64,000 nucleotides of DNA, taken from an uncultured Dehalococcoidia bacterium. Lineage in GTDB: Bacteria; Chloroflexota; Dehalococcoidia; Lucifugimonadales; Lucifugimonadaceae. The position numbers were made by a program, and so were the translations under genes. The notes under the pieces were generated by a model, which ran no database searches, had not been told where the DNA came from, and was given only the letters and a program-made list of their open reading frames with translations. Shown piece by piece: positions 18,418 to 27,201 of this stretch (positions are counted from its first letter, which is position 1; the number at the start of each line of letters is the position of its first letter). The stretch spans positions 434,001 to 498,000 of the forward strand of contig OY282385.1 in the NCBI GenBank assembly GCA_958295935.1, read 5' to 3'.

Positions 18418-18675
18418 ATGAGGCACAAAGACCGGCCCACCGGCATTGACACCGAGGGACTGCAGAAGAGTATCGACCGGCTGACCTCTATCTACCGCGA
18501 TATCGCAGTCAAGGCCGATGAGGTTACCCGCTCCCGCTGCCCGTACAAAGACGCAAAGTCACGCTGCACGGCCATGTTCGGGTGCCGCCATCAATACTTC
18601 ACCAAAGACCCATCCGCCCCTCCTGTCTGCACGGGAAGCGACAAACTCGACTACAGAAGCGCCTGGGAAGTGTAA
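18418..18675 (+). CDS. Small Cys-rich protein downstream of corrinoid protein
   Basis: An 85-residue protein starting 13 bases after the corrinoid gene. Its centre reads 'RCPYKDAKSRCTAMFGCRHQ' and a fourth cysteine follows 15-20 residues later in 'PPVCTG'. The spacing C-x8-C-x5-C...C could bind zinc or an iron-sulphur cluster. I know no function for it. Its place between the corrinoid protein and its reactivator suggests an accessory role in electron delivery or assembly; this is context inference only. Confidence 0.65.
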   Translation: MRHKDRPTGIDTEGLQKSIDRLTSIYRDIAVKADEVTRSRCPYKDAKSRCTAMFGCRHQYFTKDPSAPPVCTGSDKLDYRSAWEV

Positions 18676-18794
18676 AAGGGTATCCAATAACCACTCCCAT
18701 CTTGTCCAGGGAAGGATAGACCAGCCCCTCGCGAAAGCAAGAGACGGGAACACCCCGCACCGCGTCGCTCGCCAACCGCCTCATCCCGGAAAAC

Positions 18795-20438
18795 ATGAGC
18801 CCTCTGATACACGGCAAACGGCGCCTTGACCTCGAAACGGGTCGCAGCCTGTTCGACTATGCCGACTCGTTACGCGTGCGAGTTCCCACGTCCTGCGGCC
18901 GTAACGGGGAGTGCCATGAGTGCATAGTCGAAATAAAGCAGGGCTGGGATGCGCTGACCTCCCAAACGGAGAGCGAGTCGTTTCTCCGCGGCAGCTACCG
19001 CCTGGCCTGCCAGGCCCGCGTCCAGGACCCATCCGAGGATGTTGAATTCGCAGTACTGAGGCGCCAACCCAGAATCCTTACCACCGGCGTGAAGAGAGAA
19101 GTAAAGTGCGGCCCGATGACGGTTCGGGACGGGGACGACGTGGTGTTCAAAGGGCCTAACGGCGCGATCAGGATCGACAAGTACAGGGGCGGGATATACG
19201 GCATAGCCGTTGACGTAGGAACCACCACGGTCGCCGCCAACTTCGTGGATATGGAGACCGGGCGGGTGTTGTACACCTCGTCGTTCGAAAACCCCCAGCG
19301 GTTTGGCGGCAGCGACGTGATGCACCGCATTTCCTACGACGGAGGCGAGTTCTGCGGAGAACTGCAATCCGTCATGGTCTCATCGATCAACTTCGAAATC
19401 GGAGAGGCCTGCAAGCGGCTTGGCATACGACGCAGACACATATACGAAATCGTCGCCGTCGGCAACTCCACCATGCGAGACCTACTCTTTGGCCTGGATG
19501 TTCAGCCCATCGGTCTGAAACCCTACCGGTCGTCCACCGAGACGGACTTCCTGCAAGGCAAGAGGAACACCACCGCGCTCTACGCCCTCGCGTCCGATCT
19601 AGGTCTGCGCATACACCCCCAGGCTAACGTATACGGAGGGCCGCTGGTCGGGTCCCACGTCGGCTCCGACGCTGCCGCCGACATGCTCGCCGTCGGCATG
19701 GACGAGCAGACTGAGCCGGTCTTGCTCGTAGACGTTGGCACCAACACCGAGGTGATCGCGGGAACGAAAGAGCGGCTACTCGCAGCCTCCTGCCCTGCCG
19801 GCCCCGCCTTTGAAGGCGGCGAGGTGAAGTACGGCATGCCCGGATACGAGGGCGCAGTCGAGTCCTTCCGTATAGACGATGGCCGGGCAATATGCCGCAC
19901 CATTGACAACGCCGACCCTTCTGGAATCTGCGGATCCGGTCTTATCGACCTGCTAGCCGAGTTGCGTAGGCACGGGATCATGACGGAATTGGGCCAGTTC
20001 AATGACGGCTCATTCGAGTTCCGGCTTCTTCCCGATCGCGATCTCTCGCTCTCACGCGCCGACGTCTCTGCCCTCGCCCAAGCCAAAGCCGCGAACTACT
20101 GCGGCCAATCTATCGTCATCCGGCGATACGGCCTGCCCCTGGAGAACTTCAAAAGGCTCTACCTCGCAGGCGGATTTGCAAACTACGTCGATGCGCGGAA
20201 CGCAGTGGAGATTGGGTTCATCGCAGGGGTGCCCCTGGAGCGAATCGAGAAGGTGGGCAACGCTTCGCTGGAAGGCGCCACCATCATGTTGACCTCAGCG
20301 AAGATGCGCAGCAGGATCGAGAATCTTGTCAAGACAGTGGAGCATGTGGAGCTGGAAACCGAGCCTGACTTCTTCGACTTCTTCGTGGAAGGATGCCAGT
20401 TCAAGCCAATGCTTTCAGAGTCGCTACAACCGTCATAG
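18795..20438 (+). CDS. RACo-like corrinoid activation protein: 2Fe-2S ferredoxin + ASKHA ATPase (DUF4445)
   Basis: A 547-residue protein. The N-terminus is a plant-type ferredoxin domain with cysteines in 'TSCGRNGECHEC' and a fourth in 'YRLACQARV'. After a linker comes an actin-like ATPase: 'GIAVDVGTTTVAANFVDME' (phosphate 1), 'VGNSTMRDLL', 'VLLVDVGTNTEVI' (phosphate 2) and 'LYLAGGFANYVD' (adenosine). This is the build of RACo/RamQ/ELI-type reductive activators, which use ATP to bring inactive Co(II) corrinoid back to Co(I). It closes the corrinoid operon and fits the UroD-type methyltransferase and MtaC-like protein upstream. Confidence 0.93.
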   Translation: MSPLIHGKRRLDLETGRSLFDYADSLRVRVPTSCGRNGECHECIVEIKQGWDALTSQTESESFLRGSYRLACQARVQDPSEDVEFAVLRRQPRILTTGVKREVKCGPMTVRDGDDVVFKGPNGAIRIDKYRGGIYGIAVDVGTTTVAANFVDMETGRVLYTSSFENPQRFGGSDVMHRISYDGGEFCGELQSVMVSSINFEIGEACKRLGIRRRHIYEIVAVGNSTMRDLLFGLDVQPIGLKPYRSSTETDFLQGKRNTTALYALASDLGLRIHPQANVYGGPLVGSHVGSDAAADMLAVGMDEQTEPVLLVDVGTNTEVIAGTKERLLAASCPAGPAFEGGEVKYGMPGYEGAVESFRIDDGRAICRTIDNADPSGICGSGLIDLLAELRRHGIMTELGQFNDGSFEFRLLPDRDLSLSRADVSALAQAKAANYCGQSIVIRRYGLPLENFKRLYLAGGFANYVDARNAVEIGFIAGVPLERIEKVGNASLEGATIMLTSAKMRSRIENLVKTVEHVELETEPDFFDFFVEGCQFKPMLSESLQPS

Positions 20439-20549
20439 CGCTGCTGCTGCGAGCGATGCAAGGGGCCGCGCTTCAGCGCCATGGGCGCGGGCAGCCGGAT
20501 CTGACTTGAGTGTGGCGGCCAAGCGCAGCGAGGGGATATGCTTTGTGCC

Positions 20550-21536
20550 ATGAGCAAGAAAGTACTGATAACCGACTACGTATGGGACAGCCTGGAACCT
20601 GAACGCCAGGTGCTGGAAGCCGCAGGACTGGAAATTGTGGCCGCGCCCGACGGCTCCGAGGAGACTCTCGCCGATCTGGCCCGTGACGCAGACGCCATCA
20701 TGTTTTGCTTCGCGCAGGTGACCGCCAAAGTGCTGCGCGCAGCCACAAGATGCTTGGTCGCCTCCAGGTACGGAATCGGCGTTGACAACATCGACATAGC
20801 CGAGGCAACCAAACTCGGCATCGTAGTTACCAACGTGCCCGATTACTGTATAGGCGAAGTCGCTGATCACGCCATCAGCATGATTTTGGCCCTAAACAGA
20901 CGGCTCGGAGAACACGACCGCCTCGTGAAAAGAGGCGGATGGGCCGATCTCGCATTGAATAGGACGATGCGCCGCATGAGTGACGCAACCCTAGGAGTGA
21001 TCGGCTTTGGGCGCATAGGCAGAGCCGTGGCAGAGCGCGGCAAGGCATTCTGCGGCCGAATCGTAGCCTACGACCCGCTAATAGAGCCGGGCCAGGTCGT
21101 GGACGGAGTGGAGTGCGTGGAGTTCGGACAACTCATCGAGCAGTCCGACTTCATCACCCTGCACGTGCCCCTCACACCCGATACGGAAGGCCTCATAGGG
21201 TCCGGGGAACTGGCGCGGATGAAGGACGACGCCATCATCGTCAATTGCGCACGGGGAGGATTGATCGACGAGTCGGCGCTGGCAGAGGCTCTCGCCCACG
21301 ATCAAATCGGAGGCGCAGGGCTGGACGTACTCGAACCGGCGCCGCCCAGCGCCAAACACCCCCTATTCGGCTTCGACAACGTGATCATCACCCCGCACAC
21401 TGCGTTTTTCTCCCAAGCCTCCACCCTGGAATTGGAACGACGAACAGCGCGGGAGGTCGTGCGGGTATTGAATGCAGAACGCCCGGAGAACTTCATCAAC
21501 CCCGAGGTGGCGGGGCGTTCCCGAGCCAACCTATGA
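20550..21536 (+). CDS. D-2-hydroxyacid dehydrogenase (phosphoglycerate dehydrogenase/CtBP-like)
   Basis: A 328-residue NAD-dependent D-2-hydroxyacid dehydrogenase. It has the Rossmann 'LGVIGFGRIGRAVAERG', the substrate-binding 'VASRYGIGVDNID', the catalytic Arg in 'IIVNCARGGLIDESAL', Glu in 'GAGLDVLEPAPP' and His in 'ITPHTAFFS'. The C-terminal ACT domain of SerA is absent, as in C-terminal-binding-protein-like members. ATG 20538 is also possible but its AGGGG box is only two bases away. It lies 111 bases after the RACo gene and may or may not share its transcript. Confidence 0.9.
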   Translation: MSKKVLITDYVWDSLEPERQVLEAAGLEIVAAPDGSEETLADLARDADAIMFCFAQVTAKVLRAATRCLVASRYGIGVDNIDIAEATKLGIVVTNVPDYCIGEVADHAISMILALNRRLGEHDRLVKRGGWADLALNRTMRRMSDATLGVIGFGRIGRAVAERGKAFCGRIVAYDPLIEPGQVVDGVECVEFGQLIEQSDFITLHVPLTPDTEGLIGSGELARMKDDAIIVNCARGGLIDESALAEALAHDQIGGAGLDVLEPAPPSAKHPLFGFDNVIITPHTAFFSQASTLELERRTAREVVRVLNAERPENFINPEVAGRSRANL

Positions 21537-21608
21537 CGGGACGCGAGAATGCCGCGCCAGGCAGCGCAGCATTCCCGCATTCAGAGAAGATCCCCTTTGG
21601 CGCGGCGG

Positions 21609-22277
21609 TCACGCCTTTCTGAAGAGCACGACGCCGAGGCTAACAGCCCAAAGTACCCAGCCAAAGTAGCAGACCCGGGCGACCGTCAGCATGTTATCGA
21701 GCAGACTCGAGCTGCTGATCCCAAGGACCAGGCTCACCAAAGCCACCGCCGAAACCACGGCTGCCAGGAACGCTCCGATCGTGTTGAACTCGTCCCTGGT
21801 TGAGAGAGCCAGACCGAGAAGCAGAAAACCCAAGGCGATGGCAAGGCCCGACACCAGCGTAAGAGCCGATCCAACTGCATAGACGGCAACCGATACCCCC
21901 ACGGACTGCGGATTTTGCAGATCGGTGTCGGCCATGACGAATGTAAGCCCTGAGTCCAGAATCCACCCGATCGAGCCAATTGCCAGGATAACCACCGCAA
22001 GCTGCGTCAGCGCGTCACCGGGGCCGCCGTCTCTGACGACCCGTTGGATCACGAACCATCCATAGAGCGTCAAAGCCAATCCGAGGGCTATCCCGAAAGC
22101 AGTTATGTTGGACAACACAGGGTTCGACGCCAAAGCCGTTATCGACCCGCCGACGTTGGAGGCATATACAGGTTCGACGAACAAACCCCCCGGCTGGAGC
22201 AAAAAGGAAATTATCGACAAGACTGGGCCCAGCGCCAAACACGCCCCGCCAAGTCTATTCACGGACACGGATCCCAT
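21609..22277 (-). CDS. Six-helix membrane protein (DUF4386-like)
   Basis: A 222-residue protein with about six hydrophobic helices, among them 'LGGACLALGPVLSIISFLL', 'LSNITAFGIALGLALTLYGW', 'LAVVILAIGSIGWILDSGL' and two more towards the C-terminus, ending 'VVLFRKA'. It resembles the loosely defined DUF4386 / hypothetical integral membrane family. No catalytic motif is visible. It is convergent with the hydroxyacid dehydrogenase and stands alone. Function unknown. Confidence 0.7.
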   Translation of the reverse strand: MGSVSVNRLGGACLALGPVLSIISFLLQPGGLFVEPVYASNVGGSITALASNPVLSNITAFGIALGLALTLYGWFVIQRVVRDGGPGDALTQLAVVILAIGSIGWILDSGLTFVMADTDLQNPQSVGVSVAVYAVGSALTLVSGLAIALGFLLLGLALSTRDEFNTIGAFLAAVVSAVALVSLVLGISSSSLLDNMLTVARVCYFGWVLWAVSLGVVLFRKA

Positions 22278-22588
22278 TGATCAACCCCCTTGCTGGAAAA
22301 AATCAGCACGAACATTGGCAACGTCAGGCCGGACGTCATCCTTCCCCACCACTGCCCCACGCGCTGAACGGCGAGTGGAAAGGCAAATAGGTACGAAGGA
22401 TATCCTGCAACCGAACCCTCTTCTCCTTAAGAAGTAAGTGTCCCGGAGCCGGGGCCAAGTAGGCTCAGGGAACGCGGCGAAAGCCCGTCGCTGCCATAAC
22501 CGGGCGGCGCGCAGTCTAGTACACCGCAAAACGCTCGGCAACTAGCCGCGGGTTTGCCCGCCGCGAAACGGCGGAGTTGGTATCCAAC

Positions 22589-22617
22589 TTGACACTCATT
22601 TAGCGCGGTCGTAGCCT
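22589..22617 (+). promoter_or_regulatory. Sigma-70-type promoter for the peptide transporter
   Basis: A perfect TTGACA (22589-22594) is separated by 17 bases from TAGCCT (22612-22617), a partial match to TATAAT. It lies about 130 bases upstream of the TTG start of the peptide-binding protein. The rest of 22278-22746 contains no gene I can support. Confidence 0.5.
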
Positions 22618-22746
22618 TTGCCGCCATGTACGAGGAGATATAACTGCAACTGCGCCTGAAATTACGTGCCGGGCAGATATTTCTCCTCAAACCGATCGGG
22701 AAAGGACCGCACAGAAAAGCACGGTCGCCTTCGAGGAGAAAGTCAT

Positions 22747-24567
22747 TTGAGCAAGAACAGGTTCAGATTCTTCGTGTCTGTGCTGATTGCAGGCGGCTTG
22801 GCTATCGCCATGGCCTGCGGAGGGGGCGCAGACCCAACCCCGACGCAACCAGCGCCGGCAGCCACGTCCCCGCCGGCCACCGCAAAAGCCGCGCCAACAG
22901 CAACCCCCGCAGAAGCTATGAGCGGAGGAGGACAACTGCCGGATACCAAATCCCCTCCCGGTACCCTCGTCATGGTACCCGAAGGCGGAGTCGGCGCATG
23001 GGTCGGACTCAACAGGTCGCAAGCGCCGGAAAGCCTCATGTATTGGGGCGTCTCAGAGCAGCTCTTCCGACCAACCGGTGAGGAACTTGTAACCGGGTGG
23101 TTGGCGGATTCTTGGGACATCACGCCCGACGGCTCACGCGCAACAGTGAAACTGCGAAGCGGAGTCCAGTTCCATCAAAACAACGGGGAATTGACCGCTG
23201 AGGACTTCGTATGGAGCCTCAACGACGCCAACGCCGCCACAACGCCGGAGAGCATTCACGGACAGGCAGGAGACTTCGCCGCATTCATGGGGCCGGCAGA
23301 AGCCTTGGATGCAAACACCGTGATACTCAACTTCACCGCGCCGGAACCAAGGTGGACCACCCTGTTGTTCAACCAGGCCGGGGACGCCTTTGGAGTCTTC
23401 TCCAAGAAGCTCTTCGACGCCAACGGCGCCGACTGGATGAGGGAAAACATCATTGGAACAGGTCCCTACGAAGTTACTGAGGCGGTGCGAGACGACCACA
23501 TCACACTGACCGCTGTCAGCAACCACTGGGACAAGAGCGGCGAAGTACAGACTCTCAGGCTCATCGACGTTAGCGAAACAACCACACGAGTGGCCTTGCT
23601 ACGCTCAGGTGAAGCCGACTGGGCCGCACTACCGGTGAGAGACGTGCCAGACTTGACCGAAGACGGATTCAAGACAACCAGGACCGGACGACAGAACGGC
23701 GTGCCCATCAACATGGCCGGAAACTACTGGGAAACCACCATGGCCAAGACAGGGGAGGAAATCAAGCACGTCACCTTCACGCATGACATCCCCTGGATCG
23801 GAAACCCACACAAGCCCGACGATGGAAACAACCCCGCAGGAATCGATGACATGGAGCAGGCCAGGCTAGTCAGGCAGGCCGTAGCTCACTCCATCGACCG
23901 GGACCTGCTCAACGAGTCCCTCTACGACAACAATGCAGGACAGTACTTCATCGGAATGTTCCACCCGATTGACCCCAACTGGGACAGCAAGTGGAGCTAC
24001 ACCTACGACGTCGCAATGGCCAACCAGCTCCTGGACCAAGCCGGTTACCCGGTGAAGGACGGGGTACGGTTCGAAATGCCGCTGTACGCCTTTACATCAG
24101 TCAGAGACTGGGCGGAACTGGCCGACGCAGTGTCCGGTTTCCTCGGCGAAGTCAACATCAAGACCAACGTGATCAAGGTCGCCTACTCGATCGTACGGCC
24201 CAGCCTGGTCGCCCGTTCAACCACTACCCCCGCTACTCAGTGGTGCCGCTCAGACATCTGGCTGCCATACGACTGGGTGCGCGGAGAAGAGGAAACCAGC
24301 CTGACGCGAGGCGGTTTTGGCTGTCACATGGAAAGCCCATTCATCCTCGACGTGGTGCGGAAGGTCGCCGCGGAACCAGACCTCCAGAAGAGGATAGAGA
24401 TCAACCGAACTCTTGCCGACTACCTGCACCACCAGGCCCTGAAGATCGGCGTCATCGCCCTGCCCACGGTTGCCGTATACAACCCGAACGCCATCGAGAG
24501 TTGGAACATGCGCCGAGCGCCGCAGAACAACGCCAACTCACCTGAACTGATCGTCCCGGCCAGGTAA
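22747..24567 (+). CDS. Oligopeptide/dipeptide ABC transporter substrate-binding lipoprotein
   Basis: A 606-residue family-5 solute-binding protein (DppA/OppA class). The TTG at 22747 is chosen because GAGGAGAAAG precedes it and the signal peptide with lipobox 'AIAMAC' starts just after. A Thr/Pro/Ala-rich linker (residues ~28-60), common in Chloroflexota lipoproteins, precedes the binding domain with 'LADSWDITPDGSRATVKLRSG', 'DFVWSLND' and 'RQAVAHSIDRDLLNESLY'. It delivers peptides or another oligomeric substrate to the permeases encoded downstream. A strong terminator-like hairpin after the gene would make it more abundant than the permeases. Confidence 0.93.
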   Translation: MSKNRFRFFVSVLIAGGLAIAMACGGGADPTPTQPAPAATSPPATAKAAPTATPAEAMSGGGQLPDTKSPPGTLVMVPEGGVGAWVGLNRSQAPESLMYWGVSEQLFRPTGEELVTGWLADSWDITPDGSRATVKLRSGVQFHQNNGELTAEDFVWSLNDANAATTPESIHGQAGDFAAFMGPAEALDANTVILNFTAPEPRWTTLLFNQAGDAFGVFSKKLFDANGADWMRENIIGTGPYEVTEAVRDDHITLTAVSNHWDKSGEVQTLRLIDVSETTTRVALLRSGEADWAALPVRDVPDLTEDGFKTTRTGRQNGVPINMAGNYWETTMAKTGEEIKHVTFTHDIPWIGNPHKPDDGNNPAGIDDMEQARLVRQAVAHSIDRDLLNESLYDNNAGQYFIGMFHPIDPNWDSKWSYTYDVAMANQLLDQAGYPVKDGVRFEMPLYAFTSVRDWAELADAVSGFLGEVNIKTNVIKVAYSIVRPSLVARSTTTPATQWCRSDIWLPYDWVRGEEETSLTRGGFGCHMESPFILDVVRKVAAEPDLQKRIEINRTLADYLHHQALKIGVIALPTVAVYNPNAIESWNMRRAPQNNANSPELIVPAR

Positions 24568-24589
24568 AGCCGGCAAAGCCAAAACCAAA

Positions 24590-24625
24590 GCGGCAGGGCA
24601 AGCTCATAACTCGCCCTGCCGCTTC
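24590..24625 (+). terminator. Hairpin between binding-protein and permease genes
   Basis: A 10-bp perfect stem (24590-24599 pairing with 24613-24622; GCGGCAGGGC / GCCCTGCCGC) with a 13-base loop, followed by only a short TTC. It lies in the 142-base gap between the substrate-binding gene and the first permease. It may act as a partial terminator or protect the upstream mRNA 3' end, as often seen in ABC operons. Confidence 0.65.
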
Positions 24626-24709
24626 ACACGACCCGAACCCCGTATCATCGCCAACCCCTCGCCCGTAAGGGTGATAAGACGGTCAGGCTGACTCTAACGA
24701 TCCTGCAAA

Positions 24710-25666
24710 ATGAGAACCTTCATAATACGAAGGCTCTTCGCGACCATCCTGTCGGTGATCGCCGCCACGATGATCGTATTCGGTATCTCGCGAGCCGCGG
24801 GAGACCCCCTACTCCTCTACGCCAAGCCCGGTGGATACGGCGTGTCTCCGGAGCAAATCGAGGCCCTCGAAAAGAAGCTGGGCCTCGACATGCCCCTCGC
24901 CTTCCAGTACGTACGCTGGCTCGGGCAGCTTCTGCGAGGCGACTTGGGGAGGACGCTCCTCACCGAGACGCCCGTCACGAAGGTCATCAGCGAAAAGCTG
25001 GGGGCCACTTTCCAACTCGGTTTCGCCGCATGGCTCTTGGCCTCGATCGTTGGAATACCCCTGGGCGTGCTATCGGCCACGAAACGGGGGTCCGCATTCG
25101 ACTACGCAGGCCGAGGCCTTGCTCTCATGGGGCAGGCCCTACCCAGCTTCTGGGTCGGGATCATGTTCATACTCTTGTTCTCCGTCCAATTGGGCTTGCT
25201 GCCGGTGGGCACCCGCGGAGACCTGACGGGATTCCCGCTTGCCTGGAAGAACGTCAAGTACTTCATACTGCCTTCCGTAACCCTCGCATGGGGCGCGGCC
25301 GCGGGATACATGCGCATCACCCGCTCCGCCATGCTCGAAGTGCTCGACTCCGAATTCATAAAACTGGCACGCGCCAAAGGTGTCGCAACCAGACCCATCG
25401 TATGGAAGCACGCGTTCAAGAACGCACTCATACCCCCCCTGACCGTCTCCTCACTCCTCATGGCCGGTTTCATTACGGGAAGCGTGGTCACAGAGCAGGT
25501 ATTCGCATGGCCCGGGCTTGGACGACTGGCCGTACGAGCAGTGGAGGACAACGACTTCCCCATCATGACCGCGGCCGCACTCATATTCGTACTGGTCTTT
25601 GTGACACTCAACTTCATCACCGACCTCCTATACGCGGTTATAGACCCGCGTATCAGATACTCCTAG
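24710..25666 (+). CDS. Peptide ABC transporter permease (DppB-like)
   Basis: A 318-residue inner-membrane permease with six helices. The N-terminus 'MRTFIIRRLFATILSVIAATMIVF' is typical of DppB/OppB, and the cytoplasmic EAA loop reads 'LEVLDSEFIKLARAKGVATRPIVWKHAFKNAL', which contacts the ATPase. It pairs with the second permease encoded eight bases after its stop. No ATPase gene follows within this cluster, so DppD/DppF-type subunits must be encoded elsewhere. Confidence 0.95.
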   Translation: MRTFIIRRLFATILSVIAATMIVFGISRAAGDPLLLYAKPGGYGVSPEQIEALEKKLGLDMPLAFQYVRWLGQLLRGDLGRTLLTETPVTKVISEKLGATFQLGFAAWLLASIVGIPLGVLSATKRGSAFDYAGRGLALMGQALPSFWVGIMFILLFSVQLGLLPVGTRGDLTGFPLAWKNVKYFILPSVTLAWGAAAGYMRITRSAMLEVLDSEFIKLARAKGVATRPIVWKHAFKNALIPPLTVSSLLMAGFITGSVVTEQVFAWPGLGRLAVRAVEDNDFPIMTAAALIFVLVFVTLNFITDLLYAVIDPRIRYS

Positions 25667-25673
25667 AACCGAC

Positions 25674-26609
25674 GTGGCTACCAGAACCAGAGCGCAATTT
25701 CGCCGCCCCACCGTTTCGGCAGCCCTCATCTTCAGTCTGCCAAAACTCGGTTTCTACTTCTTTCGCCGCTGGCCGATCATCTCCCTCATCATTCTCGGCG
25801 CCCTGCTCTTCTTCGGCATATTCGCCGGCGCCGTCTCCCCATACGACCCCATCAAGCAGGACCTGAGGCTCAGAAACGCACCGCCCAGATTTCAGGATCA
25901 AGCCTTCTACGACGAGAAGAGCCCGGACAAGCGCTACCTCCTAGGCGGTGACCACGTAGGCAGAGACGTGTTCAGCCGCATTGTGCACGGCGCACGCATC
26001 TCTCTGGTCCTGACCTCCGTAGCCTTGGCTACCGGTATCGTCGTAGGGGTCGCTCTCGGCCTCGTGTCCGGATACTTTGGAGGCCTCGTCGACGAGATCA
26101 TCATGCGGCTCGTCGACGTGTGGTTCGCACTACCCTTCCTGTTGCTCGCCATGGTCTCGGTAATCGTCTTCGGAGCCAGCTTCAATCTCGTACTAGGGCT
26201 CTTGGCCCTGCTCGCATGGAGCGGGTTCGTCAGAAACGTTCGAGCCGAGGTCCTCTCCCTCAAGGAGCGAGATTACGTTGCTATTGCCAAGGTGGCAGGG
26301 GCTCCATACTCGCGCATCATCATGCGCCACCTGCTGCCCGGCGTCTTCAACACCGTGCTGGTCATTGCCAGCCTCAGAGTTGGCAACCTGATACTCGCCG
26401 AGGCAAGCCTGAGCTTCGTTGGAGCAGGAATACCGTCACCCACCCCAGCGTGGGGCGTGATGATCTCTGAAGCCCGGGAGTACGTCCAGACCGCTTGGTG
26501 GACGATCGTCTACCCGGGCATCGCTATCTTGTTGGTCGTTATGTCTCTCAACTTCCTGGGAGACTGGATGAGAGACAGGTTCGACCCAAGGCTGCGCCAG
26601 ATCGACTAA
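25674..26609 (+). CDS. Peptide ABC transporter permease (DppC-like)
   Basis: A 311-residue permease with the DppC/OppC layout: an N-terminal extension, a first helix 'WPIISLIILGALLFFGIFAG', an extracytoplasmic segment 'YLLGGDHVGRDVFSRIVHGARISL' (the 'LGTDxxGRDxxSR' signature), and the EAA loop 'VLSLKERDYVAIAKVAGAPYSRIIMRHLLPG'. The start is GTG at 25674, seven bases after the DppB-like stop. It forms the channel with the preceding permease. Confidence 0.95.
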   Translation: MATRTRAQFRRPTVSAALIFSLPKLGFYFFRRWPIISLIILGALLFFGIFAGAVSPYDPIKQDLRLRNAPPRFQDQAFYDEKSPDKRYLLGGDHVGRDVFSRIVHGARISLVLTSVALATGIVVGVALGLVSGYFGGLVDEIIMRLVDVWFALPFLLLAMVSVIVFGASFNLVLGLLALLAWSGFVRNVRAEVLSLKERDYVAIAKVAGAPYSRIIMRHLLPGVFNTVLVIASLRVGNLILAEASLSFVGAGIPSPTPAWGVMISEAREYVQTAWWTIVYPGIAILLVVMSLNFLGDWMRDRFDPRLRQID

Positions 26610-26783
26610 CCTCGCACAGCAGGATCCGGACGCTACTCCTAACAGAGTCTGGATCAGTTCTCCCTGCCAGAGTCGGATGACAAACGCCCCGACTCGCAAA
26701 GAGGCCCCAATAGATCCTTACCCGCGACGAAAGGAAGGCTAGATCCCGCCCCCGCGAAAGCAGAGAGGGAAGCCGCCAAGGCG

Positions 26784-26990
26784 CTACTCGCCAGGAGGTC
26801 TCGCGGACCGAGCCTCATCTCCGGCGTCCGCCAATCGCGCTATGCCAAACAGGCCGGGTATGCTGATAACGGCAAAGACCGCCAGCCCAACCCCTCCGCT
26901 CACCGCAGCCCCCGCAAGACCCGCTACAGTCACCACTGCCACGATCAGGAAGGAATATAGAAAATCGTTGTGCAGTATCGTCAATCTCAT
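26784..26990 (-). CDS. Small two-helix membrane protein, unknown
   Basis: A 68-residue protein with two hydrophobic segments (about residues 10-30 and 33-50) and a charged C-terminal tail. I recognise no family. It is divergent from the tRNA gene that starts 38 bases away. Length and clean hydrophobic pattern make it plausible, but there is no homology-type evidence. Confidence 0.4.
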   Translation of the reverse strand: MRLTILHNDFLYSFLIVAVVTVAGLAGAAVSGGVGLAVFAVISIPGLFGIARLADAGDEARSARPPGE

Positions 26991-27027
26991 AGTTAGAATG
27001 TTACCTTGATTCTTGGCCGAGGCAAGA

Positions 27028-27102
27028 GCCAGCGTAGCTCAGTGGCAGAGCAGCTGTTTCGTAAACAGCAGGTCCCCGGTTCGAATCCGGGCGTTGGCTC
27101 CA
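27028..27102 (+). tRNA. tRNA-Thr (anticodon CGU)
   Basis: A complete cloverleaf. Acceptor stem GCCAGCG pairs with CGTTGGC (one G-T pair). The D-arm contains TAGCTCAGTGGCAGAGC; the anticodon stem GCTGT/ACAGC encloses loop TTCGTAA with anticodon CGT; the T-arm is CCCGG TTCGAAT CCGGG; discriminator T is followed by encoded CCA (27100-27102). It reads ACG threonine codons. No attachment-site duplicate of its 3' end was noticed in the window. Confidence 0.96.
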
Positions 27103-27201
27103 GACTTCCGGCAGATGCGGCAAGCCAGGAGGGCCGACTGTCAGCATGAGCCCGTAGCCAATGTCCGTTCAGAGCGCTACCGAAAGAACTGCAGGACGAA
27201 T

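Noticed and set aside
17551-18426. Long open frame (291 codons) opposite the corrinoid-protein gene
   Set aside because: It mirrors the GC-rich codon bias of the corrinoid gene, has no domain sequence and no ribosome-binding site.
27013-27201. N-terminal extension of the DM13 gene upstream of 27202
   Set aside because: It would translate through the tRNA-Thr gene; the ATG at 27202 has a ribosome-binding site and starts the membrane anchor.
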